A stretch of 64,000 nt of DNA, taken from positions 34,726,899 through 34,790,898 of the forward strand of contig NC_079209.1 in the NCBI RefSeq assembly GCF_026745355.1, read 5' to 3'. Shown one piece after another: positions 48,227 to 58,260 of the stretch (positions are counted from its first letter, which is position 1; each line of letters begins with the position of its first letter). The stretch comes from Beta vulgaris subsp. vulgaris (taxonomy: Eukaryota; Streptophyta; Magnoliopsida; Caryophyllales; Amaranthaceae). The position numbers were made by a program, and so were the translations under genes. The notes under the pieces were generated by a model, which worked only from the letters and a program-made list of their open reading frames with translations, did not search any database and had not been told where the DNA came from.

Positions 48227-50756
48227 TGTAACACCCCGATAATTCTCTCTTTCTAGAAAATACTTTCATAACAAATCTAGAGAATTACCCAGGCATTATC
48301 GCCCGTGTGATAACGTTTCGGCTTACTCAGAATTTTGCAGCGGAAAACAATTTACTAAAAATAAAATCAACTTTATCAAACTTATGAAATAAATGACAAT
48401 TGTTTGGAAACTAAAGCACACCAACTAAATAAACCTCAAACTTAAGTAAAGATGTCCCTACGAAAACAACTTAAACTATGCTAAGTATAAGTCTCTCCAT
48501 TCCAGATTCCCAATGTAATGCATCTGCGAACCTGTAATGTCAATGCAATACTGACTCTGCTCACCAGAAGAATCATCACAGGATCAATAGGCAAAGCCAT
48601 GATCACACACACAAACAAGCACGTAATCAGCAAAGCTGAGTACTACATATCAGACATAAACAATCCTAAGCATGATACTACAAACATAACTTGCAGGAAT
48701 AAATAATAACATAAGTAAACAATACTCTACAGACAACTTTTACTGAACTACATTGACCCAACTTTTATTACTTTAATGGAATAGTTATTGGACGAGTTGA
48801 CCAACCAAAAATAGGAAATACGGTCATGACTCCGTAAACCAGAATGACCTACGATATCGAGGAACCTTTGAACTAAAGAGGAATGGTGATCGATCCAACC
48901 CTCGAAAATACATATCACGGCGGACTATGTATCCCAACCCTTAGTGTCCAACTCTAGACGTGCACCAGTCTAAAGTCTATAACTTATTATCGTTTCACTT
49001 TACGTTAAATATATTATATTACTTGTGTTGACACCACAACAACCAAATAACACACAATTCAATAATCACATAATCATAACAACATTCTTTTTATCTTTGG
49101 ATTAACAAGTGTTCACAACTTATCAATCAACACTCCTTTTATTTCTTTTTATCCTTTGTTGAACCTAGCCAACAGAAATACGTACCTTTACATAGGTATA
49201 ATCCATACTTACCAAATAAGATCCACGGTTCTTATAAGATAAATTAATAATCTCCAAGAAATCTATGTAACACATGATTCCAACTTACTTAAATTAATCC
49301 ACTTACGAATTAATACCAAAACTGAACTTATTTGCTTGCATCAAACTTCCATACAAACAAGTCATACTCATACATATTCTCAGTTTACATGTAGCACACA
49401 GGCAAGTAACATGTAAAGCAATTATAGTAAATCATATACATGAACAACACAAGGTCCTATACATGATACTAATAAATAAAAACATCCCTAAGGCATGTTT
49501 CTAAACCATATAGCACGTAGACTATGTACGTACCTTGTGTAAACGCAACGGTAGGCCACTTTTATGCTCTAAAAGTCCCCTACTATGAATTCTCCGCCTA
49601 GAACAATCAAATAATCAAGTAAATACTTGAACTAAAAAAAATACAGCAACTTTAAAAACGTCTCAAACCCTTTTAAACGTCTTTAAAAATCGTTTTTATA
49701 ATTTAAACTCTCGTTATTTTTAATCCCTAGTATAGTACAACTATTCTAGTGATTAAAATCATTAAAAACCTTAAAATACTAACTTTCTGAATTTCCAGCA
49801 TTTATAAAATTTTCTAAACCTTCTGAAAATATTTTAAATGCATATAAAAATCGTATTCCAATCAAAATTCATATTCATACTTTAAATATACGGTTTCTAG
49901 TGATTTAAAACCCTAAAAACCATATCTTTCATGATTAAAACTAAAAATAATAAATCTGAAATTTTTTTACTTTTATACATATGAAAACCGAAACTAAATT
50001 CTTCATAAAAAATAATAACTCAAATCATAATCATGTAAATAGTAATAAAATAACAATAAAAATTAGGACTTTAATGGAATCTTAAAGGAGAAGTAAAGAA
50101 AAACAACCGAAATAGGAGGAAGGGGAGCAGCGCCGAACTGAAGGACAGCAGCAAGGAGGCGGCGGCAGCAATATCTTGGCTCAAGAAAATATTTGTGACG
50201 TTTCTTGTTCAACAAGAAACGTTACTTAGCAAAGAAGAAACGATTTTTGAGAGGAAAAATATGAACTCACGCACAAAGAAAGAGGAGAGAGAAAATGTCG
50301 AGTGAGAGAGAAGAAATTCAGAATCACGTGCAAGGGAGGAGAGAGAAAATAGAGTGTAGGGCAAAATATTTGGGTTTTTAGGATATTTAAATAGGCTAAT
50401 CCTTTTGGGCTTAGGAAAAGAAATTTCAATAATTAAAACTTTGAAGACTAACAAGATGGGCTTATTAGGACTTTAGTCATCCAATTATCCTTTCCCTTTT
50501 TTATTACTTTTGGGCTTTCGATTCCATTAAGTTTCCTTTTTAAATATGCTTCTAATAATTAAACTCTTATTTAAAACATGCTTAATTAAAATATTACAAA
50601 TTTTATTAAGCTATGAAAAATATTTTTAGTTGACTTTTAAAATAGTCAACCCTTTTTAAAAGTCAAATCATTTTCCAAACTCATTTGGATTTAAATATAA
50701 CTACATAAATACCTTAATATATTTATGAAAATCCTTTAAAAATGTGGGGGATTACA
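48227..50756 (-). mobile_element. Solo LTR of the D family, inverted
   Basis: Reads tgtaacacccc to gggggattaca on the plus strand, the complement of a D-type LTR, about 2530 bp, more diverged from both D LTRs than they are from each other. Flanks show tggc at 48223-48226 and tggct at 50757-50761, a duplication with one terminal base ambiguous. No internal region, so it arose by recombination between two LTRs. Confidence 0.9.
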
Positions 50757-51620
50757 TGGCTGGGCGCGGGCGCAACTAAGGGGCATTAGAGGCGCCGCGA
50801 AGGGAGAAGTTGTTGGCTGGCAGTGTTGCGTGTCGCGGTGGTTCAGGTGACGCGACTCAGTGGTTCGAGTGGTTTAGGTGGTTCAGTGGTTAAGTGAAAC
50901 AGAGGATATGGATTGCAAATTTTATTTACTTATTTTCCAAAACAAAAAAAAATCAGAAATTAAGGGAGAAGAGAAAGAAATTGAAGCAAACCTTTGAAAT
51001 TTGTTTGCTTGAGCAATTTGGGTGAATGTAATTCAGTATTTATAGAGGTTTATGGTCAGAATATTGAGCTTTGGTCAAGCTCTATTAATGGTGAGGCATG
51101 GTGAGCTATGGTCTTAGGGGCAACTTTTGACCAATTTACTCCTAAAAATCTAAGATCTGTGGACTAAAATCAACTCTACTGACAAGAGCTGTAAATTTTG
51201 TTGAAAAATTTGGCTCCTTTGGTACTGTAGATTCTACGTGAGATGGGGAGGAAGATGAAGATCAGTATTCCTTTTTTGTTTTTTTCTTTTTTTTTTTTTG
51301 CTAAAATAACACATGGGCTATGTACTTGACTTTGGGCTTTATATGGGTTGCTAAGATGGACATCTCTTTGTACAAGAACACCCACAACCAAGTACAGATT
51401 TCAATTACCATAATTAAGTTATTTAGAAAAAATGAAATGAATAATAAAACAAGTTTCAATTAAATCATTTAAATAAAACTTGCTAAATAAATCAAAACTA
51501 AATGAAATCATTATTTCAATAAACAAAATAAAATTACATTATCATAAAAATAAATTGAAGTGAAAATAATATTGAACCTTAATAAACAATAAAATAAGCT
51601 TTGAAAATTCGGGTATTACA

Positions 51621-52060
51621 GTAGCATATTGATCTATATATTGTTTTAGTAGATACATTTATATTTAAGTTTGATTTGAAGTTAAAGTTAACAATGTTGT
51701 TTGGTTTTAAAGTTACTTCGTTATTTATTATATTTCACTTCTAAAGTTCAGTTACTTCCTCCGTTTCATAATACTAGAATTTTTTTGCACGATGCGTGCT
51801 GGATTTTTTTTCTGAAACATAAACTCGATTTTCTTTGGCATAAGAGTCAAAATTTGAACATTAGACATACAAAGTATAATTGTTTTTAGTTGCAAAATTT
51901 GATTGGTTTAGTTTTTGTCACTTAAGTCTCTCACCATTCTTTTTTTTTTTTTTTTACTTTTGAGAGTTATGAACAAAAAAGAAATTTTATTGAATTTATT
52001 TATGATTTTTAATATTATAATTTTTTAGTTGATTTTTGAATTAAGTACAATACTTCATAA
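51621..52060. other. AT-rich spacer with one Stowaway-like terminus
   Basis: No gene. A tacttcctccgtttcataat block begins at 51753 and resembles a Stowaway/mariner end. I could not find a convincing partner close by. Long T runs occur near 51940. Confidence 0.4.
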
Positions 52061-52079
52061 ATATTAAAGAAAGTGGACA

Positions 52080-52950
52080 CTTTGATTTCAAGTCAATTTT
52101 TTCATAGGTTGTAGTTTGTAAGTAACTTTTTAAGTTTTTGTAAAGTTTCCTCATTTTAGTGATTTGCATAACATAAATTATACAATTTTATGATTTTAGT
52201 TGACTTGTGAGTGATTATTATAATTACATTTTTGGTATTTTTGTTTGAAGCCCCCTTTGATTTGTAAGTGAATTTGTAATTTAGAATGAGAAGGGGGTAA
52301 CATAGTCTCTTCATTCGGGAACACCATAGTTCCCCCTTCTCTTGTATAATAGAGATATGTTGTACTTTAATTCTTGAATGATATTTTACATAAACATTTT
52401 TACCTTGATAATTAATCGCTATTATATAATAGAAAAAGATAGGTCCAAATATATGTAAAAGTTTCATTATATATAGGAAACACTATAAAAAAGTAAATAA
52501 AGTTTTTCCTTATCTAACTTCTAAATTCTGATTGTACTACAAATACACCTCAATTTTTTATCATGACCCACCATTAATCATGAATGGTTCTTGAGAATAG
52601 TGATTTGTAAGTAAATTTTTGTAAATTGTTTTTGTATGTATTGACGTTCTAGGTTATTAGTTTTAGTTTGTATGTTAATCTTAAGTTTTAATGAAGTTTC
52701 CTGATTATTTGAGTGATTTGCGTGATTTTAACGTGATTTTCTCAATTGTATGAGTGATTTGTAAAGTTTCTTCTTTTAAGTAATTTGTGAGTCAGTGTAG
52801 TAAATTAATTTTCGGTAGTTTTCTTTGAGTGCCGATCGTTTTTTATTTTAATATTCTTTTTGTAATTTAGAAAGGGAAAGGGGGCAAAATAGACATTTCA
52901 AAGGACACCATTGCCCCCCCCTTCCCTTATATAATAGAGATTTGCAAGAC
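52080..52950 (+). repeat. Two diverged direct copies of a hairpin-ended repeat
   Basis: Copy 1 (about 52080-52365) and copy 2 (about 52640-52945) share, in order, an aagtttcct...gtgatttgc block, a tttgtgagt block, and a gtaatttagaa block. Both end in a purine/pyrimidine hairpin (gagaagggggtaac with ttcccccttctc; aagggaaagggggcaa with ttgcccccccttccctt), then tataatagagat. A third, inverted copy of the end is near 54270-54325. The hairpin plus fixed tail resembles a transposon terminus, but I cannot name the family. Confidence 0.5.
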
Positions 52951-53099
52951 TTTCCATTTAGGGATGTTTCAAAATAAATGCAACACTTTTTTGTTTCCTT
53001 ATTTAGTAAGTTTTTTTTTTTTTTGGGGGGGGGGGAGGGGGTGAAATTATTTAAATACCTTTACTTTATGAAATTAGTATTGATTACTACTCTAATCTA

Positions 53100-53640
53100 A
53101 AACAATTAAACTAGTTAATCTTTTCCCTAATTACTCTATGATCTCCAATCACAACCTTCTTCTCTTTTCCCACAACCCAAAACCATTCTTTCACCCCCAC
53201 CACACAAACCCAACCCATTTCACCACCTCCTTTCTCTCTCCTCCCTCTCACCCTCTCTCTCCTTCATACCTCAACACAACCCTCACGTAGCTCTCCATTA
53301 CGCCGCTCTCTTTCCTCCCTCACGCTGCGAAGTCGAGTTGAATCCACCACCGTTGCAAAGTCGACCACCACTGTGAAGAACTGACGAACAAACGACGTCG
53401 ACCACTACTGCGAACGAAGTGACGAAGAAGACATGATGAAGAAGAAGAACTGACGAAGAAGACGAACAAACCGACAAATTAAAGAAGACGGACGAACACG
53501 ACCCGAAACGAAGAAGATGAACGAACTGACGAAGAAGACGAACGAACATGACCCGCGTCCTCCTTTCTCTCTCGTTTGTTCTCCTTCGATCTCCTTCTTC
53601 TTCCTTCGTCTAAGTTCTATTTTTGGTTAGATTTGTAATT
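53100..53640. repeat. Low-complexity region with degenerate gacgaagaagacgaac repeats
   Basis: A C/T-rich tract (53150-53280) is followed by degenerate short repeats around gaagaagacgaacgaac (53370-53560). Open frames here come from the repeat composition; no domain is visible. Confidence 0.5.
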
Positions 53641-53739
53641 TGGTTAGATCTTTCTATAATTTGGTAAGATTAGATATGTTTTTTTAATTTCCTCACATAC
53701 TTCGTTAGAAGATGAAGATCTGTTTTTTTTTAAAAAATT

Positions 53740-53935
53740 TGTGGTTCTGATGGTGTTGGCGTGGTGGTTGTGGTGGTGGTGTTGGCGGGGTGGTTATGGT
53801 GGTGGTGCTGGTGGGGTGGGTGTGGTGGTGGTTCTAATAGTGGTGGTGGTGTTGGCAAAGTGGTTTGGGTGGTTCTTGTAGTGGCGGTGGCAGGATGGTG
53901 GCGGCTAGCGGTAGTGGGTGGTGATTGAAATATTA
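53740..53935. repeat. GGTGGT-rich minisatellite-like tract
   Basis: Irregular repeats of ggtggttgtggtggtggt and ggtggcggggtgg units. No coding interpretation is supported. Confidence 0.6.
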
Positions 53936-54047
53936 TTAGTTAGTCTAATTACATACCCCTTCCCATCTAATTGTATACTAAGAAAAATTGCCTCAGAATC
54001 CGCAATTTGAAAAGTGTTGCAAATATTATGAAAAGGAGGAAGTATAT

Positions 54048-54171
54048 GTTTTCCGCTGCAAAATTCTGAATAAGCTGATACGTTATCACACGGGCGATAA
54101 TGCTTTGATGATCCTCTAAGTTTTATATTGAAAAAGTATTTTGGAAAAGAGAGAATTATCGGGGTGTTACA
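54048..54171 (+). repeat. Truncated LTR end of the D family
   Basis: 124 bp matching the last part of the D LTR (gttttccgctgcaaaattct ... ggggtgttaca). It starts directly after a Stowaway-like end (aaaaggaggaagta, 54031-54044), so the older part of the LTR was lost. Confidence 0.8.
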
Positions 54172-54494
54172 GGTTTAGGCCTTCCACTTTGGGTTAAGAT
54201 TTTGAGACTGTTCCGACCAAAATTATCGTTATAAAATAATTAAAACCAAATTTTCCAAAAATAAATTTTGAAAGATATCGATTATATAAGGGAAGGGGGA
54301 AAGAAGATGGTGTCCCCCTATGAAATTACAAAATTACCCTTAATGATCTAATTAATGGAATGAAAAAAATTACAAAAGAAAATCATTAAAAAATTCCTTT
54401 CTCATTTCAACTTGTCATTTTAAACAAGTTTAAAATGGTATAATATCTCATAGAATAACAAGTTTTGAAATTAACGCACGCATGGCATGTAGTA

Positions 54495-54813
54495 CTCCCT
54501 CCGTTTCCAAAAGATCTTCCCACTTTCCGTTTAAGGGTGTTTTCAAAAGATCTTCCCACTTTTGCTTTATTCCTTATTTGGCAAAACAAATTTCCCTATT
54601 TACCCTCTCATGTCACTATCATATGGTCCACTATTACATTATTAATTCAATTTTACTCCCTTTCTCTCTCCTACTTTAATCCTTTTTTATTTGTTTATTT
54701 ATCTTAACCCCTTTCTCTCTCCTACTTTACTCACACCATGCCCCCACACAACTTGATTTTCCTTGGTATATATAAGAACAGTAAGTGAGAAGATCTTTAG
54801 GAAACGTAGAGAG
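54495..54813. mobile_element. Stowaway-like MITE
   Basis: 319 bp with TA duplications (54493-54494, 54814-54815). Inverted ends: CTCCCTCCGTTTCCAAAAG at the left, CTCTCTACGTTTCCTAAAG as the complement of the right, followed by gatcttccac-type sequence on both. The left end has an extra internal copy of the tcaaaagatcttcccac block at 54543-54559. No coding capacity. Confidence 0.85.
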
Positions 54814-55062
54814 TATGATGATAACGAAGCGGCCAGAGTCGGATGACATTGTTTGCGTTTCCCCGACTCAACTCAAAGACCGTAATGTACTCCCTGGATT
54901 ACTGAATAATTGGATTACTATTATATATTTATGAGGTTGACCTGTGAAATAAGGCTTTATCTCTTTGTTCCTATCATTGCAGATTGCACCCGCTTACCTT
55001 TCAAAACCTGAATTCGCACACTTTCGGAAACCTCAAAAACTTGATCAATCCTTCCTACAATC

Positions 55063-55306
55063 ATGGCGGTGTTGCTGGAAGACATAGTACAGGCTTTGGA
55101 GATGTGGCTGAAACTTATTAAGAAGCCGCAGGAGCAACTTTTCGTTGACTCTAATCTTGATCCTGTTCTATTGGTCCCTGGAATTGCTGGTTCTATTCTC
55201 GACGCTGTTGATCAAAATGGCCATATTGACCGCGTCTGGGTTCGAATTTTCGCTGCTGATTATGTCTTTCGCACCAAACTCTGGTCTCGATTTGACCCTT
55301 CTACTG
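55063..55306 (+). CDS. LCAT-like acyltransferase/phospholipase, first exon only
   Basis: The ATG at 55063 opens MAVLLEDIVQALEMWLKLIK, then NLDPVLLVPGIAGSIL, RVWVRIFAADYVFRTK and LWSRFDPSTG, the N-terminus of plant lecithin-cholesterol acyltransferase-like 4-type proteins, which act as phospholipase A/acyltransferases. Similarity stops at 55306 where ACTG|gtaatt is a good splice donor; the frame then continues about 20 unrelated codons to a stop. The Ser-Asp-His catalytic residues of the family lie in later exons and are absent from the window. Upstream 54816-55062 has a TATA-like tatatattta (about 54923) and an attgcag acceptor-like site near 54982. What follows is a chain of transposons, so this is either a 5' gene fragment or a gene with a very long first intron. 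Confidence 0.75.
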
Positions 55307-55800
55307 GTAATTTTACTTTTAATATCACTCAATTCGCCAACTCGGTTTCGAATAGAATTAGGTAATACAGAGCAATGTTGGGTTTTTCAATTGAGCTGTG
55401 TATTAAATCGTTTGTCAATTACTAAATTTAACTTAATTTTCAAGTTATTGGTATTGATTAGAATTAAAATTTCCGATGCAAAAACTAATTTAATGTATAA
55501 TACAATCTAGTATGCAGATTGAGATAGTTGGCAGATAGAGGAAAGAAGGGTTTTGATTTAATTGTTTTTCTATTCTTTTCTAGTATGCAAATTTTCATTA
55601 TTTCTTGTTTTTCAAAGGCCATTGGTGTTCGAATAGACAATGAATTAGAAGAATAAGAGATATTTGGCACTAAAGGAGAGATTAAGCGGGAGATAAGAGT
55701 GTTTTGTGATGTATTCTCTGATGAACTTTCTCCTGCTTGCATCTTAGAATAGTAATAGATACAGACTGTAGTTGAATTCATTTGTGCCAAAGAAAGATGA
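55307..55800. other. Likely intron or post-break sequence after the LCAT-like exon
   Basis: AT-rich, no continuing LCAT-like coding sequence and no other gene I can support. Begins with the gtaatt donor. Confidence 0.5.
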
Positions 55801-55810
55801 ACTTTCTTAT

Positions 55811-56040
55811 GCCTCGATTGAAAGGCTTGATGGATTATATGGTGTTCAATCTATTGAAGACTAAGCTTGGAGCTTATGAATGGTCGGTGATGGTTTTTGG
55901 GTTAAAAATTGAACGAAGTGCTAAAGCCATGTTTGGGGAAGTTTGTTGTTGTGCATTTTGATGATGTTCTTGCCTTAGCAAGAGTCTGGGTGTGCACCTT
56001 ACTCACTTAAGATAAATTTTGGAGACTTTAAGGAACATAA
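55811..56040 (+). pseudogene. Ty3/gypsy reverse transcriptase relic
   Basis: Short decayed reading with KTKLGAYEWSVMVFGL (position of KT...G.YEWLVMPFGL in gypsy enzymes), then after a shift GKFVVVHFDDVLALA, the FDD active-site region, then remains of the HLTHLR..LETLR helix. An internal deletion joins the palm blocks. No LTRs found for it. Confidence 0.75.
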
Positions 56041-56045
56041 ATTTA

Positions 56046-56396
56046 GGATGTGTTTGGCTGGACGGAAAACATTTATAGTGGATAGTGGTTTTTGATGAAA
56101 ACCATTTTCTAAAGGAAATTTGAACTCTAGATTGATTTTCCTTTGTTTGGTTGCAAGGAAAGTAACTTTCCTTTCTATTTTTCTTTGTTTGTGTTGTCTA
56201 TTGTTCGATAGAGTGAGAAAAAGTGTGGCTTCTCTTACTTCACTATGGAATTAGTTATCCACCATTGGAAAATGAAGTTGAACTATTTAAATGTTCAACC
56301 CATATTGTCCCCTCCTTGATCCAGTCCAAAACGAACACTGAAAAGTGTAGAAAATAGTTTATCTAGAAAAGACTTTCCTCCCAATCAAACACACCC
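56046..56396. mobile_element. Tourist-like (PIF/Harbinger) MITE
   Basis: 351 bp with TTA at both sides (56043-56045, 56397-56399) and inverted ends GGATGTGTTTGGCTGG / GGGTGTGTTTGATTGG. Interior has self-complementary ggttttt/aaaacc stretches and no ORF. Confidence 0.75.
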
Positions 56397-56744
56397 TTAA
56401 TGGAAAAAAATGTTATGGCATGGTTCTTTCTGTAAACTTTGTTTTGCTATGTTGTTTCTAATTGATGGCATCAAAGTAAGGTATGTGATCTTGATCCTAC
56501 TCTCACTAAGTGTTGCGTTCCTTGGTACTGAGAGGATGAGTGAGAATGATTGACATTTGAAAGAAGTGGCACATACGGAATTTTCTCGTGATCTCTAATG
56601 AATCCAGACCCTCCACCTATGCTCACATACACACGCCACAAGAAGAAGGGTAAATCAATCCATAACCAAGGATGACATAGGCAAATCATTAGATCAATCT
56701 TTCTTAAAACAAATTCAGTGCATGTAATAATTACTGACAGGTAG
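56397..56744. other. Unassigned spacer
   Basis: No coding sequence or repeat I can name. It may include the start of the F LTR. Confidence 0.4.
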
Positions 56745-56998
56745 TGTCATAAGTTGTTAGAGCGAAGGGAATTTGGAGAAAATCAAGATTTGTATATAAA
56801 GGGAAGGGGTGAGTAGAAGAAGTGTATCAAAAATATAATTGTTATTTAGTTATTTTATTCTTGGGATAGTCTAAGCTAAGTGGTGACTATCTTAAATTCT
56901 TAATACAACTTATCCTTCTAGTTCGTTTTGGCTTGCTTGTATTTGGTGCTCTGGTTGATTGCTTCAACAAGATCATCACACTTCGTATTAGAGCAGTG
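56745..56998 (+). repeat. Probable LTR end and primer site of relic F
   Basis: A TATATAAA box at 56793-56800, a leader, an end near 56980 (catcaca), then cttcgtattagagcagtg, a mutated form of the TGGTATCAGAGC primer site. Gag of F starts 17 bases later. The LTR start is uncertain; its sequence differs from the LTR of E. Confidence 0.45.
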
Positions 56999-57014
56999 CA
57001 CTCAGGCGTGAGTA

Positions 57015-57869
57015 ATGGCACCCCAACATAGAGGCTTGAAAACATGGAAAAGACAGGTAGTAAACCTGGAAAACTCAATCGTTAAGCAGATCACATCATC
57101 GGTGATTTTGGCTATGGAAGCTGTTAAGCTTTCCATTGCTGAGCAGATCTTCGAGAAGATGGAGGAAGCAATGAGGAGTAAGGAAGAGTTGGAGGTTGTA
57201 AATTACCAATTGGAGCGGAGGATTGATCAGATATGAAAAAATATTGATGGGACGATCTCCGTGATCCGGCGAGATAAGGTGAAATTTCAAGAAGAGATGC
57301 GTGTGACACTAGAAGCTTTCCGATCTCAATGCAACCCTAGGGTTGAACAACTGGAGATTGGCTTTAATCATGGTTATTAGGAAATTATCAAGAAAGAAGG
57401 GGTGAAAACACAGGAGGATAAGCCATATGGAGTGAGATCAGAGCATGTATTGGGGAATCATGACTATATTTATGTTGATGGGGGATGATAAAGGACAGGG
57501 CGTTGGTGGAGGAAGGTATAATGGAAATCGGGAAATTGGCAGTATAAAAAGTTGGAGATGCTGGTTTGGATGGATCTTGAGAGTGATGCGCTATTTCTTT
57601 CGATATGGATTGAGTGAGAATAAGAAATTAGAGGCGGCAGTTGTGTTCATGGATGGCGACGCTATCATGTGGTATCAATGGGAGAACAAACGACTACCTA
57701 TTCGTTTGTGGGCGACTTGAAGCTTATCGTTTTGCGTCGATTCTGGCGTACCCATATTAGATTGCTCTATGAACAGTGGTTAGAAACCAACCAGACAACG
57801 TTGGTGGTTGAGTATCGCATGAAATTATTTGAGATGGTAGCTCCTTTTGATAGGATCTCAGTTACAACA
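57015..57869 (+). pseudogene. Relic F: Reina-type gag, part 1
   Basis: Plus-strand gag relic related to the gag of E but in the opposite direction. After the ATG at 57015 comes a coiled-coil N-part (MEAVKLSIAEQIFEKMEEAM) and a stop at 57236. Further on are ENKKLEAAVVFMDGDAIMWY and WENKRLP (about 57610-57700), then QWLETNQTTLVVEYRMKLFE. Same order as in E gag. Broken by several stops and interrupted by E at 57869. Confidence 0.75.
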
Positions 57870-58260
57870 TGCTAAGACCCAAAGTAAGTACGAATATGTA
57901 AGTAATGAACACAGCAAATTAAGAGCTCAGGGATAGGTTGTATTAAGGAAATGACTCAATTACAACCCTTGCATTCGAGAGGCAAGGTCTCTCCTCTACA
58001 TATAACTTCCTCTAGTAATTTCTGGATACCTCCTGCTGTGAGCTCAGCTCCTATTTATATACACAGCATTACAAAATATCTAAGGCACCTGCCACCTCAT
58101 ACTTTGCCTAACAGAATCTGTTATAACAACCCTCATAGAATAATCCTTCTAATCCTCTCTAGCAATGCCAGCTGTGCTGTGAGTGGAAATGACCCTTGTG
58201 CCCTTAGTGAGTTTCCCTCTCCTTCTAGAATAAGTATGAATGATAGGAGGGCGCCTAGCA
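57870..58260 (-). repeat. 3' LTR of E
   Basis: 391 bp, TGCTA...TAGCA. TATA-like box on the minus strand at 58052-58059. The pol stop lies inside this LTR at 58149. Confidence 0.95.

Larger units (their letters stand above)
36213..51620 (-). repeat. LTR-like remnant G, broken by D and a solo LTR
   Basis: Three pieces (36213-36767, 48123-48222, 50762-51620) become continuous when D and the solo LTR are removed, giving about 1.5 kb. On the minus strand it begins TGTAATACCCGAATTTTC at 51620, has a TATA-like box at 51037-51044, and a C-rich leader-like stretch. This is a chromovirus LTR layout. Its far end is missing, apparently replaced by the C LTR. No gene is present apart from the nested elements. 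Confidence 0.5.

Noticed and set aside
33405..51620. One single LTR of C spanning this whole range (about 3.2 kb without insertions)
   Set aside because: Two TATA boxes and two TGTAATAC starts (36212 and 51620) favour two LTRs; kept as the alternative.
53298..53549. Minus-strand Val/Ser/Phe-rich ORF
   Set aside because: Produced by a degenerate gaagaagacgaac repeat; no domain and no homologous start.
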